From NCBI GenBank assembly GCA_026129685.1, contig JAHCHO010000004.1, forward strand, positions 124,001 through 188,000: DNA of 64,000 nt. The letters run 5' to 3'. Positions 34,778 to 42,153 of the stretch are shown here, in pieces. This DNA comes from Fimbriimonadaceae bacterium (GTDB taxonomy: Bacteria; Armatimonadota; Fimbriimonadia; Fimbriimonadales; Fimbriimonadaceae). Within the stretch, counting starts at the first letter, position 1; the number at the start of each line of letters is the position of its first letter. The position numbers were made by a program, and so were the translations under genes. The notes below the pieces were generated by a model. That model made no database searches and was not told the DNA's origin. It worked only from the letters and a program-made list of their open reading frames with translations.

Positions 34778-35917
34778 TTAGGGGTAGTAGCGAATCCGGA
34801 TCGCGTCCGGCGAGTCCCGATCGATGGTGCGTAGCAATCCCTCGGCGATTCGTTGCGACTTGTGGTCTCGGCCGGGCGAAGGTTCGCGAAGGAACCCGAG
34901 GTCCTTCTCGTCTTGAACGATCGCCTCGGTGAGGGCGGTGCACGCCGCCAAGAAAGGCGCCACGAACGCGTGGTTGAACCGGGTGAAGGGCGAGGTGGCG
35001 ATCAGCAATCCGACCGAGGTCAAGTGGTAGATGTAGATCGGCATGATCCACCCGGCGGCCCCACCTTGGTTCAGCCACATCGTCAGGAAGCCGCTGAGAA
35101 CGGTGTGGAACAGCAGGTTCACGAACAGGAAGTCGCGACCGAGGGTAACGCCGTTGTCGATAAACCGGTCCGTTCGGTAGCGTACGTAGACGTACAGAAC
35201 GCCGGTGAACACCGCCGCCCCAGAGAGCAGGGGCAACAGCTTGAGCGGATGAGTGAGGGCGACGTCGGCCCGGGTCGGGTTGAAGATCTGCATCAGGACG
35301 TCGGCGAGCATCAGCCCCAGGAACCCGTACAGGATGAGGCCGTGCCACAGCCAGCGAACCCGGTCCTTGCGCCAAACCGAAGCGACGAGCAGTCCGTCCA
35401 CCACGAGCGACCGCACGAACACCCAGGCGGCCCGCCCTCGGCCAAATCGCGCGATCTTGGGGCCGAGCCGGCGCAGTCCGGCGTTGCCCGCCCAGTAGGC
35501 GAGGACTCGAACGGCGAAGACCAGCGCGAACAAGCTGACGAACAGGAAGAACAGGGCCACGTTGCGCGTCGTCAGGAGCGAGCCGACCTTGAAGGCAAGG
35601 GGAATCTGGGTGGGGTCCCAGGGCATCTCCCTCAGTTGGGCGTGGAGGATCGCCGCGTCTTGGTCGGAGAGCATGTCGGGCTTGGTGCCCGGCATCATGC
35701 CCCGGCCCTTGCGCAGGATCGTCATGAACTGCTCGTCGGTGAGCTTGGTCTTGGCGATGGGGGGTCCCAGGCCACCCATCGCGGAGACCCCGTGACATCC
35801 CACGCAGGCGGTGGTGGAGAAGACGTCCTTCGACGGGGCAGGCGTCGCCACCTTGGGTTGCGCAAGGAGCGTGCCCGCAAGAGCGGCGACGGAGAGGACC
35901 GCGAGGGCGAGCTTCAT
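34778..35917 (-). CDS. Cytochrome c fused to NarI-like membrane cytochrome b
   Basis: A 379-residue fusion. The signal peptide (about 1-19) leads to a class I cytochrome c domain (heme motif CVGCH at about 38-42, likely Met ligand in GRGMMPGTK). Then come about six transmembrane helices with His residues (WLWHGLILYG, LLFHTVLSGF, YHLTSVGLL) and a SPFTRFNHAF stretch like the Pf..lvH segment of NarI. It would join the periplasmic cytochrome c pool to the cytoplasmic reductase. It overlaps the beta-subunit gene by 4 nt (ATGA). Confidence 0.82.
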   Translation of the reverse strand: MKLALAVLSVAALAGTLLAQPKVATPAPSKDVFSTTACVGCHGVSAMGGLGPPIAKTKLTDEQFMTILRKGRGMMPGTKPDMLSDQDAAILHAQLREMPWDPTQIPLAFKVGSLLTTRNVALFFLFVSLFALVFAVRVLAYWAGNAGLRRLGPKIARFGRGRAAWVFVRSLVVDGLLVASVWRKDRVRWLWHGLILYGFLGLMLADVLMQIFNPTRADVALTHPLKLLPLLSGAAVFTGVLYVYVRYRTDRFIDNGVTLGRDFLFVNLLFHTVLSGFLTMWLNQGGAAGWIMPIYIYHLTSVGLLIATSPFTRFNHAFVAPFLAACTALTEAIVQDEKDLGFLREPSPGRDHKSQRIAEGLLRTIDRDSPDAIRIRYYP

Positions 35918-36594
35918 CGTTTCACCTCCGCGAAGCTGCCGTCCGGCACGCTCGAAGACGCCTGCTCAGCCATTGGACCGAGGTAGCAGGTCGTCGGTAC
36001 GGTCTTCGCCTCCGGGAGAAGGTGGAAGGGTTCGCGACCGGTCTCGGACCTCTGCTCGGCGACGTACTTGCTGACCGGACTCTCGGGGTCCTCGAGATCG
36101 CCGAAAATGCGCGCGGTGGTCGGGCAAGCCACCACGCAGGCCGGGTCGAGGGACTGGTCCACCCGGTGCGCGCAGTAGGTGCACTTCCGCGCCACGTTCT
36201 GGTTGAGCCGCGGCTTGACGTAGTCGCGCTCGTAGGCCTCGTCCTCGTTGAGGTACCAGCGGTCGGAGCGGACCAGGTAGACGTTTCCGTAGGGACAGGC
36301 GGCGACGCAAGCGCCGGTCCCGCGACAGCGATCCTGGTCGATCAGGACGATGCCGTCGGGTCGGCGAAAGATCGCTTTGTTCGGGCAGCCCTTGAGGCAA
36401 GGCGCGTCCTCACAGTGGTTGCAGAGGACGGGCAGATAGACCCGCTTGACATTGGGGAACGTCCCGGCCTCGATGTTCAAGACGCGCGCGAAGAACACGT
36501 CCATCGGCGTGCCGTTCTCCTGCTTGCAGGCGAGGGTGCAGGCGTCGCAACCGATGCAACGGGTCAGGTCCACCAGCATCGCGAGCTTGGCCAT
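35914..36594 (-). CDS. Four-cluster Fe-S subunit of molybdoenzyme (NarH/PsrB-like)
   Basis: A 226-residue ferredoxin-like beta subunit with four cysteine motifs: CIGCDACTLAC, CNHCEDAPC with a following CP, the third CRGTGACVAACP, and CTYCAHR with a distal ACVVACP. In the third the second Cys is replaced by Thr (C-x5-C-x3-CP), as NarH has Trp in its [3Fe-4S] motif, so a [3Fe-4S] centre is likely. It is shorter than NarH (about 500) and nearer NrfC/PsrB in size. There is no signal peptide. It transfers electrons between the NarI-like subunit and the molybdenum subunit. The ATG overlaps the previous stop by 1 nt (TAATG). Confidence 0.9.
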   Translation of the reverse strand: MAKLAMLVDLTRCIGCDACTLACKQENGTPMDVFFARVLNIEAGTFPNVKRVYLPVLCNHCEDAPCLKGCPNKAIFRRPDGIVLIDQDRCRGTGACVAACPYGNVYLVRSDRWYLNEDEAYERDYVKPRLNQNVARKCTYCAHRVDQSLDPACVVACPTTARIFGDLEDPESPVSKYVAEQRSETGREPFHLLPEAKTVPTTCYLGPMAEQASSSVPDGSFAEVKR

Positions 36595-39032
36595 TACTTC
36601 ACCCTCCGGACGTCGACTCGCGTGTCTTTCCAGTGCTGGCCAGGGGCGTACACCGCGGGCAGATAGTAGTTCTCGTGGGTCGGTTTGACCTTCTGGTGCG
36701 TGTGGACGCTGTGGTACTTGCCGGCGCCGAGGAAGCGGTCCCACCAGCCATGGTCGACGCAGAGCACGCCCGGCTTGATCGTCTCGGTCACGAGCGCCCA
36801 GACCTGGTACGCGCCGTTTCGGTTGAAGATCTCGACGGGGTCGCCGTCGGCGATGCCGCGATCGGCGGCATCCCGGGGGTTGATCTCAACGACCGGCTTT
36901 CGATTCACGTTCATGAGAAGCGGGTTGTTGCAGTGGGTGGAGTGGACGCGCCACTTCGAGTGGGGGGTGACGATGGACAGCGGAAACGCGCGGTCCTCTT
37001 CCGGCAGGTGCTCGAAGGCAGGCTTGAAGGTCGGGAGGGCCTCGCCGAGCTTCTGAAAGACCTCCTCCTCTTTGAAGAACTCCATCCGACCCGTCTTGAG
37101 AAACTCGCGCTGCGCGCCTTCGGGGAAGGGGTACGCCCTTGGCGGGAAGAGCCTGTCCTCAAGGAACTGCTCGTCGCAACCGACCTCCGGGTCGTGGACC
37201 TTCAGCCGGACGGGTCCCTTCTGAAGTTGCTCGACGGTGATGCCCGCGACCTCTTTGCCTCCGTCTTCGAGCATCATGCGGATGGCGTCGAGCTCGTCGA
37301 ACTCGAAGTGGGGAAGCAAGGACGGGTCCACCCTTCGGACCAGTTCGCGGACCATCCAGAGTTCCGTGCGCGAGTCGTAGCGGGGAGTGAGGACCTCCTG
37401 CTGCATTTGCAGGTACGGGTGACAGCTCGTCCCGACCAACTCGACCTTTTCCCAGAAGGTGGGGGCGGGAAGCACGACGTCGGCGTACTCGCAGGTCGGC
37501 GTCATCGAGAAGTCCACGACGACGAACAACTCAAGGTCGTCGATCGCTTTCTTGATCGGATCGCTGAACTCGGTGACGAGAGGGTTCCCGTGCGAGACGA
37601 ACAGCGCCTTGAACCCGCTCTTGGGAAACTTGATCTTGGGGTTCATCGTGGCGGTCGGCTTGCCCATCGTGAAGTAATGCATGGGGACGGCGTTCGGCCG
37701 CTTGCCGCCGGGGAACCACCAGGCGGAGACGTCCAGCCGGAAGTGGTGTTGGCCGGAATAGATGGAGACGGACTCGCCGGGTTTGCCGTGCGCCCCCACC
37801 AGGGCGGAGAGCAACAGCACGGCCCGGATGGTGAGGTCGCCGTGCAAGCGGTGATTGAGGCCCATCCCGATCACGATCGAACTGGGACGGTTCACGGCGT
37901 AGTCGCGGGCGAGTTGCCGGATGGTGTCGGCGGGGATGTCGGTGACGCGCGACGCCGCTTCCAGCGTGTAAGCGTCGCTTCGCAGTTCGTCCTCGATCAG
38001 GTCGAATACCGTGCGGACGGTCACGGAGCGGCCCTCGACCTCGACCGTTCTGTGGCCACGAAGGGCGGGCCGGATCCCGTCGCCCAGGTCAAGGGTGTCC
38101 ATGGGCAAAACGGTCCAGCCATCGGTGACCTCGTTCCAGACGACGAACCGGTCGTCGCCGCCCATGCCGAGATCGCTCGCCCGCAGCCGCCGACCATTGT
38201 CCTCACGGACGCAAGTGCCGAAATCCGTGTACTTGCGCAGGAACTCCTCGTCCAAAAGGCCGTCGTCCAGGACGACTCGGCACATGGCGAGGGCGAGGGC
38301 GGCGTCGGTACCGGGCTGGATCGGCAACCAAAGGTCGGCGCCCTTCGCGGTCTGGCTGCAACGGGGATCGATCACAACGATCTTGCAGTTGTTCCGCTGC
38401 TTGGCGACGCGGGTCAGAAACTGGGCGTCGGGGATGCGGGTTTGGAAGACGTTGCTGGACCAAAGGATCGCGGTCTTGGCGTGGCCCCAGCTCTTGGTCT
38501 CGCATTCGACGCAGTCGATGCCCATCGTATGGGTGAAACCCATCGAAATGTCGCCGTTGAAGTCGTACGCCGTCGCGAAGGACATACCCAGGAGGGCCGC
38601 CATGCGGACTTGGGCTCCCTTCTGGACGTAGCCCGTTCCGACGACCTGGTTGAAGAGGAGCATGCTCTCCGGCCCGAACTCGTCGCGGATCCGGATCATC
38701 CGGCCGGCGATGTGGTCCAAGGCCTCGTCCCACATGGCGACCTTCCACTGCCCGGCCCCGCGCGCGCCCGTCCGGATCAGAGGGGTCTTGACGCGGTCTG
38801 GGCCGTAAATGAGGTGGGTCATGGACATCCCCCGCAGACATCCGCGAGGGTTGTACTCGTCGCACGGGTAGTCCGCAGCGGGCTTAAGGTCGACGATCGT
38901 GTCGTTCACGACCGTCGCGAGCCAGCCGCACGCGCCGGTGCAGTTCGGGCTGTCGGTGGTACGGACGACCCGCGCCACGCCGGGCGGGGATTCGGTCGGG
39001 TGTCTTCCGGGTACTGCGTGTCGCGTCGCCAT
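36594..39032 (-). CDS. NarG-like molybdopterin oxidoreductase, catalytic subunit
   Basis: An 812-residue bis-MGD enzyme of the DMSO-reductase family. The FS0 region is TDSPNCTGACGW, then PRGCLRG. Against NarG (H-x3-C-x3-C) an Asp takes the His place. YDFNGDI lines up with YDWYCDL of NarG, whose Asp binds Mo; SNVFQTRIPDA and PGTDAALALAM also match NarG. The C-terminal cofactor domain holds PHSKWRVHSTH. There is no Tat signal, so it probably faces the cytoplasm, fitting the two NarK genes. NarG is about 1250 residues, so this is a compact form. Nitrate reduction is inferred from context. The ATG at 39032 is used because an upstream in-frame ATG lies inside an operator. Confidence 0.85.
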   Translation of the reverse strand: MATRHAVPGRHPTESPPGVARVVRTTDSPNCTGACGWLATVVNDTIVDLKPAADYPCDEYNPRGCLRGMSMTHLIYGPDRVKTPLIRTGARGAGQWKVAMWDEALDHIAGRMIRIRDEFGPESMLLFNQVVGTGYVQKGAQVRMAALLGMSFATAYDFNGDISMGFTHTMGIDCVECETKSWGHAKTAILWSSNVFQTRIPDAQFLTRVAKQRNNCKIVVIDPRCSQTAKGADLWLPIQPGTDAALALAMCRVVLDDGLLDEEFLRKYTDFGTCVREDNGRRLRASDLGMGGDDRFVVWNEVTDGWTVLPMDTLDLGDGIRPALRGHRTVEVEGRSVTVRTVFDLIEDELRSDAYTLEAASRVTDIPADTIRQLARDYAVNRPSSIVIGMGLNHRLHGDLTIRAVLLLSALVGAHGKPGESVSIYSGQHHFRLDVSAWWFPGGKRPNAVPMHYFTMGKPTATMNPKIKFPKSGFKALFVSHGNPLVTEFSDPIKKAIDDLELFVVVDFSMTPTCEYADVVLPAPTFWEKVELVGTSCHPYLQMQQEVLTPRYDSRTELWMVRELVRRVDPSLLPHFEFDELDAIRMMLEDGGKEVAGITVEQLQKGPVRLKVHDPEVGCDEQFLEDRLFPPRAYPFPEGAQREFLKTGRMEFFKEEEVFQKLGEALPTFKPAFEHLPEEDRAFPLSIVTPHSKWRVHSTHCNNPLLMNVNRKPVVEINPRDAADRGIADGDPVEIFNRNGAYQVWALVTETIKPGVLCVDHGWWDRFLGAGKYHSVHTHQKVKPTHENYYLPAVYAPGQHWKDTRVDVRRVK

Positions 39033-39088
39033 CGGTTGCCTACCCCCAGGGGAGGTAGGGTCATTCTCCGGGAGACCCTTGGGGGGCG

Positions 39089-39106
39089 CTATGACGGTCG
39101 TCATAG
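39089..39106. promoter_or_regulatory. Crp/Fnr-type palindrome, molybdoenzyme promoter
   Basis: CTATGACGGTCGTCATAG: 8-bp arms around a 2-nt centre, or ATGAC-N4-GTCAT in Crp/Fnr spacing. The centre lies about 65 bp before the molybdoenzyme ATG (39032). The same 18 bases occur at 45080-45097. Confidence 0.75.
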
Positions 39107-39136
39107 TCGGCGTTTTCTGGAGAGAAAAGTGCGGAA

Positions 39137-39152
39137 TATGACGGGCGTCATA
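39137..39152. promoter_or_regulatory. Crp/Fnr-type palindrome, nnrS promoter
   Basis: TATGACGGGCGTCATA, the same arms with centre GG. It is centred about 41.5 bp before the nnrS-like ATG at 39186, the class II activator position if transcription starts at the ATG. A GATGAT sequence (39175-39180) is a candidate -10. Confidence 0.75.
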
Positions 39153-39185
39153 GGATCATCCGGTTCGCAAGAACGATGATGGGGC

Positions 39186-40553
39186 ATGTCCCAGACCGTC
39201 CGACCTTTGAGGGTAGTGCCGGCGCGCGCTCCCGTGCGCTCGATGAACGATCGAGCCGACGTCTCCATCTACCGGCCGTTCTTTTTGGCGGGCATGGTCT
39301 GCGTCCTGACGGTAGGGTGCCTATTGGGGGCGACCGCTTTGCTCGGAATCAGCCGGCAGGCCAGCTATACGGCGAACGCCTGGACGCCGTATGTCCTGGC
39401 GCACGCCAACTCACAGCTATTCGGATGGGTCGGGTTCTTCGTGCTGGGCTTCGCGCTTCAGCAACACGCACCGACCGAATCCAAGAAGCGCCTGTTCCAT
39501 CGCCTCGCGTTTCTGTCCATGCAGAGCATGGCGGCCGGAATCGCCCTACGGTTTGTCGCCGAGCCGTTGGTCCGGATCGACCGACCCCTGTGGCTACCCG
39601 TCGGGGTGGCAGCGTGCCTCCTCCAAGCGCTGGCGGTCGTGCTCTTCCTCGCCAACACGCAACTGACGCGGCATCGTTCCGGCGCCCCGACGACGTGGAC
39701 CTCGAAGTTCGTCTTCGCGTCCCTGTTTTGGTTTCTGGCGGTGGCCCTGGCAGAACCCATCGTTTTCGCCCTGTCCCATCGGTCGGACGCGCGGGCGTCC
39801 ATCCTGTTCGTGGCGGAGTGGTTCGCACCCTTGAGGGAAGCGCAGTTCCTCGGCTTCGCGGCGATGATGATCTTCGGCGTGTCGCTCACCAAGTTTGGGA
39901 CCTGCTTCGGTTGGAAGCCGGCCCATCGAACGCTGGGAGAGATCGGATTCGTTCTGTGGACCTTCGGGTTGATCGCCCGCATGGTGGGCTGGAACCGGAC
40001 CTTCGCCGCCGGTATGTCGCCCGGTTCGGCGGGACTCTACCAGGCGGGGGGCGTGCTGATCGCGTTGGCAACGGTGGCGCTGTTCGCGGCCAGCCGGCTT
40101 TACGAACGCCCAGATCGTCCCGCCCGGAGCCACAAGTTCGTCCGAGGGGCGTACGGCTGGCTGGTCCTCGCGGGGCTCCTTTTGGTCCTGGAGCCCCTGC
40201 ATCTGGCCGCGATCGGCCAGCCGTTCTCGCACGCTTATACCGGAGCGATTCGGCACGCCGTCACCGTCGGCTTCATCAGCCAAATGATCGTTGGCGTCTC
40301 GATGCACGTCGTCGCCCGGATGCACGGCCTGGCGGAGGAGCGGCTGGCCGGGCTGTGGTCGGTGTTCGTCCTGCTGAACCTAGGGAACGCGGCCCGAGTT
40401 GGCCTCGAGACTCTTACCGATTACCAGGTTGCCGCTTTCGCACCGATGGGCTGGACGGGTTTCGTCGAGTTGCTCGCCCTCGGCGTCTGGGCGATTCACG
40501 TCGGCGGTCCCCTGGTTCGCACCAGACTGAGGAGGCGGGCCTATGCCTGTTAG
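39186..40553 (+). CDS. nnrS: NnrS-family heme/copper membrane protein
   Basis: A 455-residue polytopic membrane protein with about 12 hydrophobic helices. The opening SIYRPFFLAG and HANSQLFGWVGFFVLGFALQ match NnrS, whose members help bacteria resist nitric oxide and are usually controlled by NO-responsive Crp/Fnr regulators. Its place between a nitrate-reductase-like operon and a Crp/Fnr gene fits that. The stop overlaps the regulator gene by 11 nt. An internal ATG at 39243 would remove a polar stretch only; the upstream ATG is kept because it fits the operator spacing. Confidence 0.82.
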   Translation: MSQTVRPLRVVPARAPVRSMNDRADVSIYRPFFLAGMVCVLTVGCLLGATALLGISRQASYTANAWTPYVLAHANSQLFGWVGFFVLGFALQQHAPTESKKRLFHRLAFLSMQSMAAGIALRFVAEPLVRIDRPLWLPVGVAACLLQALAVVLFLANTQLTRHRSGAPTTWTSKFVFASLFWFLAVALAEPIVFALSHRSDARASILFVAEWFAPLREAQFLGFAAMMIFGVSLTKFGTCFGWKPAHRTLGEIGFVLWTFGLIARMVGWNRTFAAGMSPGSAGLYQAGGVLIALATVALFAASRLYERPDRPARSHKFVRGAYGWLVLAGLLLVLEPLHLAAIGQPFSHAYTGAIRHAVTVGFISQMIVGVSMHVVARMHGLAEERLAGLWSVFVLLNLGNAARVGLETLTDYQVAAFAPMGWTGFVELLALGVWAIHVGGPLVRTRLRRRAYAC

Positions 40554-41274
40554 GGCACCCGTCTGGGAGGGGGGTAGCCGACCGGAGCGCCCCCCCACCG
40601 TCGCCGTCGTCGAAGCGTGCACGCTCCTGAACGGGGTTGCGCCCGAGCACCGGGACCGGCTCGTCTCCGAGACGTACCTCGCCTACGCGGAGCGGGGAGA
40701 GGTCATCTGGTTCGCCGGGGCCGACTGTCGATTCGCGGCGGTCGTCGGCGTCGGGTTCGTTAAGATGACGCGCACGACGCCGCAGAGCACGTCGGTCACG
40801 GTCGAACTGATGGGGCCGGGACAGAGCCTGGGGATCATCGCGGCGGTCGAGGGGCGGGTGTACCCGCTCACGGCGATCGCCGTCACGAACTGCTGGTATC
40901 TCAAGGTCCCGAGCGAACTCCTCCGCCAAGTCTACGAGGGAAGCGCGATCCTACGCGACCAGGTTCTGCGCTCGATGTCGCCCCGATTGCGGCGCGCGCA
41001 CGATATGATGGCGCGGATGTCGAGCACCAAGGTGGAGCAGCGGATCGCGGCGGTCCTTCTGTTGCTCATGGACTCGTACGGCGTCAAGGGGTCGTGCGGG
41101 GTGACCCTGTCCGTTCCACTCACGCGCCAGGATCTGGCGGAGATGGCGGGTACCACGGTCGAGACGACGATCCGCGTGATGAGCCGATGGACCAAGCGAA
41201 AGCTGCTGAGCGCCGAGAGACAACGGGTGACGATCCTCGATCCGGTTGGGTTGCTCGGCACGGAGACTCCGTGA
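40543..41274 (+). CDS. Crp/Fnr-family transcriptional regulator
   Basis: A 243-residue regulator with a cNMP-type sensory beta-roll (about residues 30-145), a long dimer helix and a C-terminal winged helix (about 165-240). The recognition helix reads TTVETTIRVMSRW, keeping the Glu and Arg of Fnr-type helices with Ile where Fnr has Ser. The Fnr iron-sulfur cysteines are absent (only a single Cys, in VVEACTLL, near the N-terminus), so a heme/NO sensor (DNR/NnrR-like) or ligand-free type is more likely. It overlaps nnrS, and the three palindromes at 39089, 39137 and 45080 are its probable sites. Confidence 0.9.
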   Translation: MPVRAPVWEGGSRPERPPTVAVVEACTLLNGVAPEHRDRLVSETYLAYAERGEVIWFAGADCRFAAVVGVGFVKMTRTTPQSTSVTVELMGPGQSLGIIAAVEGRVYPLTAIAVTNCWYLKVPSELLRQVYEGSAILRDQVLRSMSPRLRRAHDMMARMSSTKVEQRIAAVLLLLMDSYGVKGSCGVTLSVPLTRQDLAEMAGTTVETTIRVMSRWTKRKLLSAERQRVTILDPVGLLGTETP

Positions 41275-41299
41275 GGAGAAGGATCGAGGCCCAAGTCTC

Positions 41300-41791
41300 A
41301 TGAAACGTCACCCGGCTCTGCAGCCCTTCTCGAGGGATCACAACGTCGGCCTGGTGTTCGCGCGGCGCCTTGCGAGAGGCGACGACGCGGGCGACGAGTT
41401 TGCCCGACTCTGGGCGGACGAATTGGACGCCCACTTTCGGGAAGAGGAGGCGTTGCTGAGCCCCCTCTTGAGCGAGGCGATTCGAGAGAAGCTTCTCGAG
41501 GACCACCAAGCGATTCGTCGTCTCGCGATGGACTTGGCCAATGCGGACCTCGCGCTCCTGGGCCGGTTGCTCGATGCGCACATCCGGTGGGAGGAGCGAG
41601 CGCTGTTTCCGACGATCGAGGCGACCGCCACCGAGGCGCAACTCGCGACCCTCGCTCGGCAGACCGCCGAGGTCGAAGCCCGCCGAGCGTCCTCAACGTG
41701 GGCGCCGAGGCGAGGCGAACTGAACCGGCCATCCACCGAGACGCCGGTACCTAGCGATGGACCCCAGGGGGGCCGAGGTTCGATAGGATAG
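41300..41791 (+). CDS. Hemerythrin HHE-domain protein
   Basis: A 163-residue protein whose first 120 residues form a four-helix hemerythrin-like fold. It has the metal-ligand pattern H (SRDHNVG), H-x3-E (AHFREEE), H (EDHQAI) and H-x3-E (AHIRWEE). The C-terminal 45 residues are Arg/Pro/Ser-rich and probably disordered. Di-iron hemerythrins of this type (YtfE/RIC-like) bind NO or O2 or repair Fe-S clusters. It is 25 nt downstream of the Crp/Fnr gene, so it is probably part of the nitrosative stress response here. Confidence 0.85.
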   Translation: MKRHPALQPFSRDHNVGLVFARRLARGDDAGDEFARLWADELDAHFREEEALLSPLLSEAIREKLLEDHQAIRRLAMDLANADLALLGRLLDAHIRWEERALFPTIEATATEAQLATLARQTAEVEARRASSTWAPRRGELNRPSTETPVPSDGPQGGRGSIG

Positions 41792-41795
41792 AGAC

Positions 41796-42116
41796 ATGGC
41801 AAAGCTCCCCAAGCGCTACGAACGGTTTCTCGAGAAGTACCCCGAGATCGCACGGGCGTACCACTCTCTGGGAGAGGCGACGGCCCAGGCTGGACCGCTC
41901 GACGAGAAGGCCCGGTCCCTGGCGAAGCTCGCGATCGCGATCGGCGCGCGACAAGAGGGGGCGGTGCGCAGCCATGCCCGGCGCTCGATCGAGGCGGGCG
42001 CAACGGTCGACGAGATCCGGCACGTGGCCCTGCTGGCCACCACCACGATCGGCTTTCCGAACATGATGGCGGCCCTGTCTTGGATCGAGAAGGTTTTGGA
42101 GGAATCCGAGGCCTAG
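41796..42116 (+). CDS. AhpD/carboxymuconolactone decarboxylase-like protein
   Basis: A 106-residue all-helical protein with the CMD/AhpD layout: DEKARSLAKLAIAIG, then HARRSIEAGAT and EEIRHVALLA-like helices. The redox pair CxxC-x2-H of AhpD is lost (sequence QEGAVRSH), so peroxidase-partner activity is unlikely. The gene is 4 nt from the hemerythrin gene and is probably co-transcribed. The exact function is unknown. Confidence 0.8.
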   Translation: MAKLPKRYERFLEKYPEIARAYHSLGEATAQAGPLDEKARSLAKLAIAIGARQEGAVRSHARRSIEAGATVDEIRHVALLATTTIGFPNMMAALSWIEKVLEESEA

Positions 42117-42153
42117 TCGGACCGTCCGCATTCCGGCCCCCGTGCTCACTCGG

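Noticed and set aside
39032-39104. An upstream ATG (39104) for the molybdoenzyme gene
   Set aside because: It lies within the regulatory palindrome, so the transcript probably starts downstream of it.
36633-39179. An 848-codon open frame antisense to the molybdoenzyme gene
   Set aside because: Product is Asp/Glu/Arg/Gly/Val-rich without any motif, and the opposite strand is clearly a NarG-like gene. Such frames arise from high third-position GC.
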